From: Mitsuokella sp. oral taxon 131 str. W9106 | GTDB taxonomy: Bacteria > Bacillota > Negativicutes > Selenomonadales > Selenomonadaceae | Reading direction: 5' to 3' | DNA length: 34,134 bases | Assembly: GCF_000469545.1 (NCBI RefSeq) | Contig: NZ_KI273069.1 | Coordinates: 1 to 34,134 of the forward strand | Part shown: positions 16,461 through 25,300 of the stretch, piece after piece | Layout of the letters: each line of letters opens with the position of its first letter | Position numbering within the stretch: the first letter of the stretch is position 1 | The notes under the pieces: model-generated | The model's input: the letters and a program-made list of their open reading frames with translations, nothing else | The model's database searches: none | What the model was told of the DNA's origin: nothing | Translations under genes and position numbers: made by a program

Positions 16461-17723
16461 TTGTTTACACACCCCTTTGACATCGTCATGGTGCCCATGC
16501 AGATTCTCATCTTTCTTTTTACGCTTTATTTCTTTATCATCGGATTTTGTGGCATGTGGCGGAGACATGAGAAGAAGATTCTGACGCCTCAAAAGACATT
16601 TGCTATCATCATTGCAGCACACAATGAACATGCGGTCATAGGGCAACTCGTCAAAAATCTCCAACAGCAAAATTATCCGAAGGGAATGTACGATACTTAC
16701 GTCATCGCGGACAACTGCTCTGATGATACGGCCGATATTGCACGCGAAGCAGGCGCCATCGTCTGTGAACGTACTCACCCAACGAAAAAGAGCAAAGGGT
16801 ATGCACTTGATTGGATGTTTGCTCGTCTGTTCAAAATGAAAAAACAGTATGACGCTGTCGTCGTGTTCGATGCAGATAATCTTGTTCATCCGAATTTCCT
16901 GCTCGAAATGAATAATCGTCTCTGTAAGGGAGATAAAGTCATACAGGGCTATCTTGATGCAAAGAATCCGTATGATACATGGGTTTCGGGTACGTTTGCA
17001 ATTGCTTTTTGGGTAATTTGTCATATTTCGCATCTTGCGAAATCCAATATTGGTCTTTCCGCCTGTCTTGGCGGAACAGGCATGTGCTTTGACGTAGAAA
17101 TTTTGAAGCGCCATGGCTGGCAAGCAACGTGCCTTACGGAAGATATGGAGTTTACGATGAAGTGCATGGCAGAAGGCATCAAGACGAGCTGGGCACATGA
17201 TGCCATCGTTTACGATGAAAAACCGCTTACGTTTAAGCAGTCTTGGAACCAGCGTAGACGCTGGGCTCAAGGACAGTTTGATGTTGGCAATCGCTTTATT
17301 CCGAAGATGCTAAAAGCTGGGTGGAAACACAAGGATATTCGTATGTGGGATGAGTGCATTTATCTTATGCAGCCACATTTTTTAATGATCTCGACAATTT
17401 TCATCATCATCAGCTATATCCAGCTTGCTTTTCCGCCGTTCTATACGAATATTTATACGTTCTTGCCATCACAGCTCATGACGGCAATCGTGTTTGGACA
17501 GTACATCCTGCCCATGATTATTCTATTTAAGATTCGTGCAAAATGGAAAGCATGGCTTTACATGTTGCTCTATCCTGTGTTCATTTACTCATGGATCCCA
17601 ATCATTTTCCTTGGATTTATCCATCGAAATGAACACGAGTGGAGTCATACAAAGCATACGAGGGCAATGAGCATGAAGGATATCGTTGGCAATGTGAAGA
17701 ACACTTCATCGTTTGATAAATGA
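16461..17723 (+). CDS. Membrane glycosyltransferase, family 2
   Basis: A 420-residue GT-A enzyme with membrane anchors. It has an N-terminal helix (about 9-31), a GT2 catalytic domain with IIAAHNE (50-56), DNCSDDT (84-90), FDADN (136-140), GGTGMCF and TEDMEF, then QRRRW plus three C-terminal membrane helices from about residue 305. The D, DxD, TED, Q(Q/R)xRW set is that of processive beta-glycosyltransferases (cellulose, hyaluronan and poly-GlcNAc synthases), though smaller non-processive relatives share it. TTG 16461 is six bases after pssA, and a terminator follows. It therefore seems to be the third gene of the phospholipid operon. Substrate unknown; a glycolipid or exopolysaccharide role is inference. 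Confidence 0.85.
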   Translation: MFTHPFDIVMVPMQILIFLFTLYFFIIGFCGMWRRHEKKILTPQKTFAIIIAAHNEHAVIGQLVKNLQQQNYPKGMYDTYVIADNCSDDTADIAREAGAIVCERTHPTKKSKGYALDWMFARLFKMKKQYDAVVVFDADNLVHPNFLLEMNNRLCKGDKVIQGYLDAKNPYDTWVSGTFAIAFWVICHISHLAKSNIGLSACLGGTGMCFDVEILKRHGWQATCLTEDMEFTMKCMAEGIKTSWAHDAIVYDEKPLTFKQSWNQRRRWAQGQFDVGNRFIPKMLKAGWKHKDIRMWDECIYLMQPHFLMISTIFIIISYIQLAFPPFYTNIYTFLPSQLMTAIVFGQYILPMIILFKIRAKWKAWLYMLLYPVFIYSWIPIIFLGFIHRNEHEWSHTKHTRAMSMKDIVGNVKNTSSFDK

Positions 17724-17727
17724 GAAA

Positions 17728-17756
17728 AGCCTTCCCCTCATGGGGAAGGCTCTTTT
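17728..17756 (+). terminator. Rho-independent terminator after the GT2 gene
   Basis: A perfect 10-bp G/C-rich stem (17728-17737 with 17742-17751) closes a TCAT loop and is followed by CTTTT. It begins five bases after the GT2 stop and 15 bases before queD. Confidence 0.85.
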
Positions 17757-17770
17757 ATGAGGGAGAAAAA

Positions 17771-18145
17771 ATGTATACTGTAAAGGTAGAGGGCGCGTTT
17801 GAAGCTGCCCATCGTGTCGTCGGCTATCCGGGAAAATGTGATCGCCTGCATGGACACAACTGGGTTGTCGAACTTTCTTTGCGCGGAACAGAACTTGATC
17901 CACTTGGAATGTTTTTGGACTTTAAGGTGGCGAAGCGCGTCTTAGGAGAAATCCTCAAAGCATACGATCACCGCTTTTTAAATGAACTGGCACCATTTTC
18001 AAATGGGGTAAATCCAACGGCGGAAAACCTAGCACGTATTATCTACGAGGCTGTAGAGAAAAAAGAGGAGCTTCCCAAAGGATCTCTTGCAGCAGTTACC
18101 GTGTTCGAGTCGCCGAAGACGAGTGTTACATATACGAAGGACTGA
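17771..18145 (+). CDS. queD: 6-carboxytetrahydropterin synthase
   Basis: Second dedicated step of queuosine and 7-deazaguanine synthesis: 7,8-dihydroneopterin triphosphate to 6-carboxy-tetrahydropterin. The 124-residue protein has the zinc ligands His14, His27 and His29 (AAHRV, HGHNW), catalytic Cys23 (GKCDRLHGH), DHRFLN (66-71), NPTAENLA and Glu113 (FESPKTS). ATG 17771 is served by GAGGGAG (17759-17765). The longer ATG 17720 would translate through the upstream terminator and is rejected. queE follows after two bases. QueC and QueF are not in the window, and I see no preQ1 riboswitch upstream. Confidence 0.93.
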   Translation: MYTVKVEGAFEAAHRVVGYPGKCDRLHGHNWVVELSLRGTELDPLGMFLDFKVAKRVLGEILKAYDHRFLNELAPFSNGVNPTAENLARIIYEAVEKKEELPKGSLAAVTVFESPKTSVTYTKD

Positions 18146-18147
18146 AC

Positions 18148-18885
18148 ATGCAGGAAAATATTATTGAGATTTTTTCGTCGATTCAAGGCGAAGGAAAATA
18201 TGTTGGCTGTCGTCAGGTGTTCGTTCGTTTGGAAGGGTGCAATCTCGCTTGTCGCTACTGCGATACGGAGAACCGTCCCCATACGCATCCGTTTTGCATG
18301 GTAGAGGAGCGGGCAGGAAAACGTCGTTTTCTTCGTCTGCAAAATCCGTTTTCCGCGGAGCAGGCAGCGGCACGTATTCGTAAGATGCTAGTGGACTTGC
18401 CGCATCATGCTGTCAGTTTTACGGGAGGAGAGCCGCTTCTTCATGCGGCGTTTATTCAAGCCATTGCCAAGAAGATAAAAGGGAAGACGGCGATTTTTCT
18501 TGAGACAAACGGCACGCTCGTAAAGCCGCTTCAAGAGATACTTTCTGACATCGATATTATCAGTATGGACATTAAGATGCCGAGCATCCTTTCTGTTCCC
18601 CAGTGGGAAGCGCATGTGGCATTTCTGCAAGTTGCACAAAAAAAGGATCTTTATGTTAAAGTCGTAGTCAGCAATGAAACGGGAAAAGCAGAATTCTTTC
18701 GTGCCGTTCATCTTGTTCGTGAAAACGCACCATATGCATGCTTCATTATTCAGCCAGTAACGCCATTTGGTGGCTGTGTGGCTGCATCCCCCCAAAAGAT
18801 TCTAGACTTTCAGGAGATTGCCTTGGGGCATCTCGCAGATGTTCGCGTCATCCCACAAACACATAAATTGATCGGACAGCTATGA
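18148..18885 (+). CDS. queE: 7-carboxy-7-deazaguanine synthase (radical SAM)
   Basis: Radical SAM enzyme that contracts the pterin ring of 6-carboxytetrahydropterin to 7-carboxy-7-deazaguanine, the step after QueD. The 245-residue product starts with the family hallmark IIEIFSSIQGEGKYVG. The cluster motif CNLACRYC (Cys31, 35, 38) is followed by CDT. SFTGGEPLLH, ETNGTL and a DIKMPS segment are further QueE features. A stretch of about 30 residues after the cysteine motif (about 43-72) makes it somewhat longer than minimal QueE proteins. ATG 18148 lies two bases after queD. It converges on ttcA eight bases later. Confidence 0.94.
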   Translation: MQENIIEIFSSIQGEGKYVGCRQVFVRLEGCNLACRYCDTENRPHTHPFCMVEERAGKRRFLRLQNPFSAEQAAARIRKMLVDLPHHAVSFTGGEPLLHAAFIQAIAKKIKGKTAIFLETNGTLVKPLQEILSDIDIISMDIKMPSILSVPQWEAHVAFLQVAQKKDLYVKVVVSNETGKAEFFRAVHLVRENAPYACFIIQPVTPFGGCVAASPQKILDFQEIALGHLADVRVIPQTHKLIGQL

Positions 18886-18893
18886 TACGCCCC

Positions 18894-19691
18894 TTATTTC
18901 TTTGTGGCGGCAGTCCCCATGTAGCGATAATACGTTTCACGCATTTCTTTTCGCGATTGCGTCTTTGGCCAAAGTTCGCCAAGTGCTCCTTCACGCATGC
19001 CAGCCGCAAGGTGGGCATAAAGTGTTGGAATTTTATCGTCTAGCTTTGCAATTAATTCTTTGACGGTTTGGCGTATCGTCTCACCGTCGTGTGGACATGG
19101 TGATGGAACAGGTGTGAAATCATGAAGTTTCACGGCATCGCGCAGCTCTTGCTCACGGAAGTAGACGAGTGGACGGATGACCGTTATATTGGTGCGATTT
19201 AGATAGGTGACAGGGGTAAATGTCGTGAGCTGCCCGGAGTAGAATAGACTCATCAGAAAGGTCTCTACAGCATCATCATTGTGATGCGCATAAGCGACTT
19301 TGTTCATACCGTGCGATTTCGCATATTGGTTCATTGCGCCACGACGAAAGAATGCACAGGTAAAGCAAGGGCTTTTTCCTTTTTGCTCTTCAATTGCCCC
19401 CGCGATATCGACGTCAATCGTGTCGTAGGGGATGGAAAGTGACTGGCAGTAGGTGCGAATGCGCTCTGTGTCGAAATGCTTTCCTTTAAACATCGGATTG
19501 ATTGTCAAAGCGGAGACTTTGAATTCTTTTTTGAGACGTTCCTGCATGACAGCGAGGGCGTAGACAAGAAATATGCTGTCCTTGCCGCCCGACACGCCGA
19601 TGAGAATATGGTCACCATTTTCAATCATATCAAATTCGACGATTGCACGCATGAGCTTGCTGAAATACGATTGCGGCATATTGATTTTCAT
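18894..19691 (-). CDS. ttcA: TtcA-family tRNA 2-thiocytidine synthetase
   Basis: PP-loop ATPase of the TtcA/TtuA superfamily, which thiolates tRNA bases (C32 in the case of TtcA). The 265-residue protein has SGGKDS at 34-39, the cluster-binding CFTC (109-112) and a third cysteine in PSPCP (Cys199), plus AYAHHNDDAVET. That set marks the iron-sulfur-containing TtcA group rather than TilS or MnmA. Exact position specificity cannot be read from sequence. ATG 19691 has GGAAGG about eight bases upstream. It lies next to queDE in convergent orientation; both act on tRNA modification, though not in one operon. Confidence 0.88.
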   Translation of the reverse strand: MKINMPQSYFSKLMRAIVEFDMIENGDHILIGVSGGKDSIFLVYALAVMQERLKKEFKVSALTINPMFKGKHFDTERIRTYCQSLSIPYDTIDVDIAGAIEEQKGKSPCFTCAFFRRGAMNQYAKSHGMNKVAYAHHNDDAVETFLMSLFYSGQLTTFTPVTYLNRTNITVIRPLVYFREQELRDAVKLHDFTPVPSPCPHDGETIRQTVKELIAKLDDKIPTLYAHLAAGMREGALGELWPKTQSRKEMRETYYRYMGTAATKK

Positions 19692-19828
19692 AAGATTTTC
19701 CTTCCGTATGCGCTATTGGGGTTTAGATTATTTGCGATGCGTCCGTATTCTGGATATAGAACTTTCGTATCATATCATGTGCGACGGATTTCATGCAAGA
19801 ATCGGATCGGTAAAGGAGTGAACGTGCA

Positions 19829-20233
19829 TTGCAGGCTTCGTTCGATAATTTGAAACGGCATTTTCTTTCACGTGCATTTTTAATTTTCCTTATCGTTGGA
19901 TGTATTAATACATTTCTTTGCAGTGCTTTGGCGAAAGGGATGGAATCCTTGGTCGACAGCGCAAATCTTGCATTCAATATAGGATATATTCTGAGCAATA
20001 TAAATGCTTATTTTCTAAACAGCAAGCTCGTCTTTCCAACAACGATAACGATTGTACGCTATATCAAATTCGCACTTTCCTATGTCCCTAATTATATCAT
20101 TCAAAATATCATTGTGGCTATTGTCTATAATATGCTCGGATTTCCGTCGCTCGCGAGTTTTTTGATTGCAGCAGTGCTCGGCGTGCCGATTACCTTTTTA
20201 TGTGTTAAGCTCTTTGCGTTTGGACGGTGCTGA
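19829..20233 (+). CDS. GtrA-like small membrane protein
   Basis: A 134-residue protein with four predicted membrane helices (about 16-36, 44-60, 76-100 and 108-130) and the GtrA-family look: FLIVGCINTFLCSAL near the start, NIGYILSNINAYFLNSKLVF in the middle, and a CVKLFAF end. GtrA proteins are thought to flip polyprenyl-linked sugars, often beside a GtrB-type GT2. The only GT2 here is at 16461-17723, in another transcription unit. The start is TTG 19829 with AAAGGAG (19812-19818) ten bases upstream. A terminator follows at 20322. Confidence 0.85.
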   Translation: MQASFDNLKRHFLSRAFLIFLIVGCINTFLCSALAKGMESLVDSANLAFNIGYILSNINAYFLNSKLVFPTTITIVRYIKFALSYVPNYIIQNIIVAIVYNMLGFPSLASFLIAAVLGVPITFLCVKLFAFGRC

Positions 20234-20321
20234 TCATGACTGCATTGAGGATCATGGTGGATTTGTCAATCCCGCAAATCTCGTAGATATAGGAACTGGA
20301 TTGAGCAGTCGATAGGATTTC

Positions 20322-20366
20322 ATGAGCAAGCACCATCTTCGTAGAAGAAAATGCTTGCCCATTTTT
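20322..20366 (+). terminator. Terminator downstream of the GtrA-like gene
   Basis: An 11-bp stem with one mismatch (20322-20332 with 20352-20362) encloses a smaller CTTC/GAAG hairpin and runs into TTTTT. It is about 90 bases after the GtrA stop. Confidence 0.65.
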
Positions 20367-20574
20367 GTACGAATAGACAAGAAAAAGGATCGCAAACATT
20401 GATTTATGCCACGTATGGTGATAAAATAAATAAGACTGATTTGAGCGGATATAATTTCATAGTGTAAATTTTACAGTAGGTGTCAGACGGCATCCTATTA
20501 TGTTTGTGTACGTTATATTCTACTAAATCATAGAACTTGACAATATTAAAAGTTTACATTGGAGGTGTACTTTT
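20367..20574. other. Leader/promoter region of rnj
   Basis: There is no ORF here. It is AT-rich with several weak -10-like boxes, such as TATTAT at 20496-20501. A TTGACA at 20537-20542 lacks a matching -10, because the ribosome site GGAGGTG (20561-20567) sits where one would fall. A perfect 13-base palindrome, TGTAAA-T-TTTACA, lies at 20463-20475 and could be an operator. I cannot fix the promoter. Confidence 0.4.
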
Positions 20575-22239
20575 TTGTCCAAAGGAGCGCAAAAGTTACA
20601 GATTATCCCGTTGGGCGGATTGGGGGAAATCGGAAAGAACATGACGGTTGTCCGTGTGGATGACGAGATTCTTGTCATTGATTCAGGGCTTATGTTTCCG
20701 GAAGAAGATATGCTCGGAATCGATCTTGTTATTCCAGATATTACCTATCTCCTAGAGAATCGCGATAAAATCAAAGCGATTGTTCTCACGCACGGACATG
20801 AAGATCATATTGGCGCATTGCCTTATGTACTGAAGCAGATCAACGTTCCCGTGTACGGCACGCGACTGACACTCGGCATTCTTGAAGGACGTCTGAAGGA
20901 GAATGGTGTCGATTCGAGCAATCTTCATTCGGTCATGCAGGGCGATATCATCAATATTGGCTGTTTTAGTGTCGGATTTATACGAGTCAACCACTCGATT
21001 CCTGATGCAGTTGGTCTTTCTATTAAGACACCGGTCGGTATGATCGTTCATACAGGCGATTTCAAGTTGGATTACACGCCAATCGATGGAAAAATGACAG
21101 ATTTTCGCCGGTTCTCTGAACTTGGCAATAAAGGTGTTCTTGTTCTTATGGCAGACAGCACAAACTCTGAGCGTGAAGGGCATACACCGAGTGAAAGCAC
21201 GGTCGGCGCTGCTTTTGACAAGGCGTTCCACAGTGCACGCGGACGCATTATCGTTGCGACGTTCTCATCGAACGTTCACCGCATTCAGCAGGTCATAGAT
21301 ACGGCTGTCCGTTACAAACGCCGCGTTGCCGTACTTGGTCGCAGTATGGTCAACGTCGTCAACATTTCGCTTGAACTTGGCTATATCAAGGCACCGGAAG
21401 GCACTATTGTCGATATTGATGAAATCCATAACTATCGCATGGAGCAGATGGTCATTATCACCACGGGCAGTCAGGGTGAGCCGATGTCAGCACTCACGCG
21501 TATGTCGATGTCAGATCATCGCAAGGTCGGCATTGTCCCCGGAGATACGGTTATCATTTCTGCAACGCCGATTCCAGGCAATGAAAAACTCGTGTCGAAG
21601 ACGATTGACAATCTCATGAAGCTTGGAGCAGATGTCATTTACGGGCGCAATCAGGGAATTCACGTATCGGGACACGCAAGCCGTGAAGAGCTAAAGCTCA
21701 TGCACAATCTCGTACGGCCTAAGTTTTTCATTCCGGTTCATGGCGAGTATCATCACCTCGTCCAACACGCACATCTTGCACGTGAGCTCGGCATGCCCAA
21801 GGAGAATATCTTCATCAGTGAAAATGGACAGGTCCTCGAGTTTACACGCGAAAAGGGACAGGTTGCGGGCAAGGTCACGGCAGGCATGGTTATGGTAGAT
21901 GGTCTTGGTGTTGGCGATGTTGGAAATATTGTTTTGCGTGATCGTCGCCAGCTCTCACAGGACGGAATCTTGATTATTGTCGTGACGATGAACCGTCAAA
22001 CGAATCGCGTCGTTTCTGGTCCGGATATTGTTTCACGCGGTTTTGTTTACGTTCGTGAATCGGAAGCATTGATGGGGGAGGCACGCGCACGTGTTCAACA
22101 GGCGCTTGATCGTTGTGAAGACGAAAATGTCAAAGAGTGGTCGGCCATTAAGGCAAACGTCCGCGATGCACTGGGGCGGTATCTGTTTGAAAAAACGCGC
22201 CGCCGTCCGATGATCCTCCCGATCATTATGGAGATTTAA
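20575..22239 (+). CDS. rnj: Ribonuclease J
   Basis: Metallo-beta-lactamase/beta-CASP ribonuclease of mRNA decay and rRNA maturation, with 5'-3' exo- and endonuclease activity in the family. The 554-residue length is standard for RNase J1/J2. Seen are LTHGHEDHIGALPY (zinc ligands His73, His75, Asp77, His78), HSIPDAVGL, VHTGDFK, the beta-CASP ATFSSNVHRIQQ, GNEKLVSKTIDN, HVSGHA and PVHGEYHHL. TTG 20575 is preceded by GGAGGTG at 20561-20567. The catalytic residues are intact, which suggests an active J1-like enzyme. A terminator separates it from dnaE. Confidence 0.96.
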   Translation: MSKGAQKLQIIPLGGLGEIGKNMTVVRVDDEILVIDSGLMFPEEDMLGIDLVIPDITYLLENRDKIKAIVLTHGHEDHIGALPYVLKQINVPVYGTRLTLGILEGRLKENGVDSSNLHSVMQGDIINIGCFSVGFIRVNHSIPDAVGLSIKTPVGMIVHTGDFKLDYTPIDGKMTDFRRFSELGNKGVLVLMADSTNSEREGHTPSESTVGAAFDKAFHSARGRIIVATFSSNVHRIQQVIDTAVRYKRRVAVLGRSMVNVVNISLELGYIKAPEGTIVDIDEIHNYRMEQMVIITTGSQGEPMSALTRMSMSDHRKVGIVPGDTVIISATPIPGNEKLVSKTIDNLMKLGADVIYGRNQGIHVSGHASREELKLMHNLVRPKFFIPVHGEYHHLVQHAHLARELGMPKENIFISENGQVLEFTREKGQVAGKVTAGMVMVDGLGVGDVGNIVLRDRRQLSQDGILIIVVTMNRQTNRVVSGPDIVSRGFVYVRESEALMGEARARVQQALDRCEDENVKEWSAIKANVRDALGRYLFEKTRRRPMILPIIMEI

Positions 22240-22256
22240 TCATAAAGATGGGACAA

Positions 22257-22281
22257 GCCGGAGAGGGATCTCCGGCATTTT
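22257..22281 (+). terminator. Rho-independent terminator between rnj and dnaE
   Basis: A perfect 8-bp GC-rich stem (22257-22264 with 22269-22276) closes a GGGA loop and is followed by ATTTT. It lies 17 bases after the rnj stop. Confidence 0.8.
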
Positions 22282-22305
22282 CTTATTTGAATGGGAGGTG
22301 AAGCA

Positions 22306-25300
22306 ATGTCTTTTACACATTTACATGTTCATACGGAATATAGTTTGCTGGATGGTGCGAGCCGCATTGGCGATCTGATTCGGACGACAAAAGAGCTCGG
22401 CATGGATTCCATTGCGATTACGGATCACGGTGCAATGTACGGCGTAATTGATTTCTATAAGGAAGCCAAGAAGCAGGGAGTAAAGCCTATCATTGGATGT
22501 GAGGTTTACCTTGCACCTGGTGCATGTCGGGAACGCAAAGAGGTAAATGGCGTACGTTACTATCATTTGATTCTTTTGGCGGAAAATCAGACAGGCTATC
22601 GAAATCTTGTCCAACTTGTCTCACAAGCAAATATTCAAGGCATGTACTATAAGCCGCGTATTGATAAAGATCTTCTGCGCAAGCATCATGAAGGGCTGAT
22701 TTGTCTCTCTGCCTGTATTGCAGGTGAGATACCACGTGCCATATTACAGGACAATATGGCGTATGCAGATGCTCTCGTGAAAGAGTATCTCGACATTTTT
22801 GGCAGGGATAATTTTTTCCTCGAGATACAGAATCATGGACTTGCTGAGGAGCGCAAAACGAATGAAGGGCTTATCCTGCTGGCAAAAAAGCATGGTGTTG
22901 GGCTCGTCGCGACGAATGATCTGCACTACGTCCATCGCGAAGACAGTGAGTTCCATGATATCTTACTTTGTGTGCAGATGGGAAAAACGTATGATGATCC
23001 TGATCGTATGCGGTTTAATAGTGACGACTATTATCTGAAATCGCCAAAGGAAATGGCGGCACTATTTCCTGAAATTCCAGAGGCAATTACGAATACGGAA
23101 CGAATTGCCGCCCGCTGTCAGGTTGATTTTGAGTTTGGGCATCTCCAGCTTCCGTATTACCCAATTCCGGAGGCCTATCCGGATGATGAGGCGTATCTTC
23201 GTGCACTTTGCGAGGATGCCATCCCTTCACGTTATCCTTTGTGCACGAAAAAGGTGCGCGAGCGGCTTGAGTACGAGCTGGGGATCATTCATCGCATGGG
23301 CTATGACAGCTATTTTCTCATTGTTTGGGACTTTATCCGATACGCTCACAAGGTCGGCATATCCGTAGGACCGGGACGCGGCTCTGCTGCAGGAAGTATC
23401 GTTGCTTATCTGCTGGGCATTACGAACCTCGACCCCCTTAAGTACAAATTGCTCTTTGAACGATTCCTTAACCCAGAGCGTGTGACCATGCCGGATATTG
23501 ATGTTGACTTTTGCTACATCCGACGTGAAGAAGTCATTGCGTATGTCAAGAAACGATATGGTTACGACCACGTCGCACAAATTGTCACATTTGGTACGAT
23601 GGCGGCAAAAGGGGCTATTCGCGATGTTGGGCGTGTGCTGGCACTTTCCTTTTCGGAAGTATCCGAAATTGCAAAGCTGATTCCAAATGAATTAAAAATC
23701 ACGATTGATAAAGCGATTGCTGGCTCTAAGGAATTGCGCACGCTCTATGAGACGAATTCTACGGTGAAGCGCGTTATCGATCTTGCGCGCAAGCTCGAAG
23801 GGCTTCCACGCCATGCTTCGACGCATGCGGCAGGCGTTGTGATTGCGCGCAATCCATTGACAGATTACTTGCCTGTTTCCGTATCGAAAGGAACACTTGT
23901 CACGGAATTCGATAAGGATCACGTCGAAGAACTCGGTCTTCTAAAGATGGATTTCCTTGGGCTCCGTACATTGACGGTCATTAGTGATACGCTTTCCAAT
24001 ATTAAGGAAAGCCGACATAAAATGATTGACATCAATGCAATTCCCTTAGAAGACGAACAGACGGTCAAAATGCTCTGTGAAGGGCGAACGGGTGCGGTGT
24101 TTCAGATGGAATCTTCGGGGATGACAAATCTAGTACGCGATCTTGCCCCAGAGCGTTTCGATGATCTCATTCCGCTCGTCGCGTTATACCGACCGGGACC
24201 GCTTGGGAGTGGCATGGTCGAAGACTTTATTGCAGGGCGTCACGGGAAAAAAGAAGTCACTTATATGCATCCGCTCTTGGAACCGATTTTGAAGGAAACG
24301 TTTGGGGTCGTACTCTATCAGGAACAGGTTATGCAGATCGTACAAGTGCTTGCCGGTTTCTCACTCGGACAGGCTGATCTGTTGCGTCGTGCGATGGGCA
24401 AGAAAAAACATGAGATCTTGATGGCGCAGAAAGAGAATTTTCTAAAGGGCTGTGCACGTAATGGTGTGGAAACGGGTCTTGCCAATACAATATTCGATCT
24501 GCTGACGCACTTTGCTGACTATGGGTTTAATAAATCGCATAGTGCAGCGTATGCACTTGTTGCATGGCAGACAGCATACCTTAAAGCACACTATCCAGCA
24601 GAGTTCATGGCAGCGATGCTTACAAGCATCATCGATACACAAAAAGTACCCACATATATTGAACTTTGTCGTCACATGGGGATTTCCATTCTGCCGCCTG
24701 ACATCAATTCCAGTTCAGCTTTCTTCAGTGTAGATGGAAGGGCGATTCGATTTGGCCTCGGCGCTGTGCGCAATGTTGGCGAAGCGGCAATTGAAGAAAT
24801 GGTCAAAGCACGCAAGGAAGGTGGCCCGTTTCACTCTTTGTTGGATTTTTGCCGACGCATGGATATGCGAACGGTCAACAAGCGTGTCTTGGAAAGCCTT
24901 ATCAAATGTGGCGCGTTTGACAGCATGGGAGCAAAGCGAAGCCAGCTTCTCGCAATCTTGCCTCGCGCAGTAACGGATGCATTGCAGCAACAAAAAGATG
25001 TGATGAGCGGTCAGGTTGGACTCTTTTCGATGGATACTGTGGAACAGGCGACAGAACTTCATCTGCCGGATATCGAAGAGGTTTCGCAAACAGAGCGATT
25101 GGAATGGGAAAAAGAAACGACAGGCTTCTATATCACGGGACATCCGCTCGATCCTTATGCAGATAAGTTGAAGAATCTATGTCGTTTAAGCGCACTTAAG
25201 GATGGCGAAGTCGGTGATAAGACGCTGGTTCGGGTCGGTGGGCTGATCGTCGAGTCAAAGCGCATCACGACGCGCAAAGGGGAAACGATGTGCTTTTCCA

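Noticed and set aside
16317-17270. 317-codon reverse-strand ORF over pssA and the GT2 gene
   Set aside because: It is antisense to well-supported genes. It is rich in Cys, His and Arg with no recognisable motif, as expected of a shadow frame.
17720-17770. Upstream extension of queD to ATG 17720
   Set aside because: It would translate through a clear terminator hairpin and lacks a ribosome site. ATG 17771 has GAGGGAG at good spacing and gives the standard QueD N-terminus.
17724-17770. preQ1 riboswitch before queD
   Set aside because: The gap is only 47 bases and is filled by the terminator of the preceding gene. No preQ1 aptamer pattern is visible.
20205-20399. 64-codon reverse ORF after the GtrA-like gene
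   Set aside because: It spans the GtrA terminator hairpin and has no family resemblance or supporting context.
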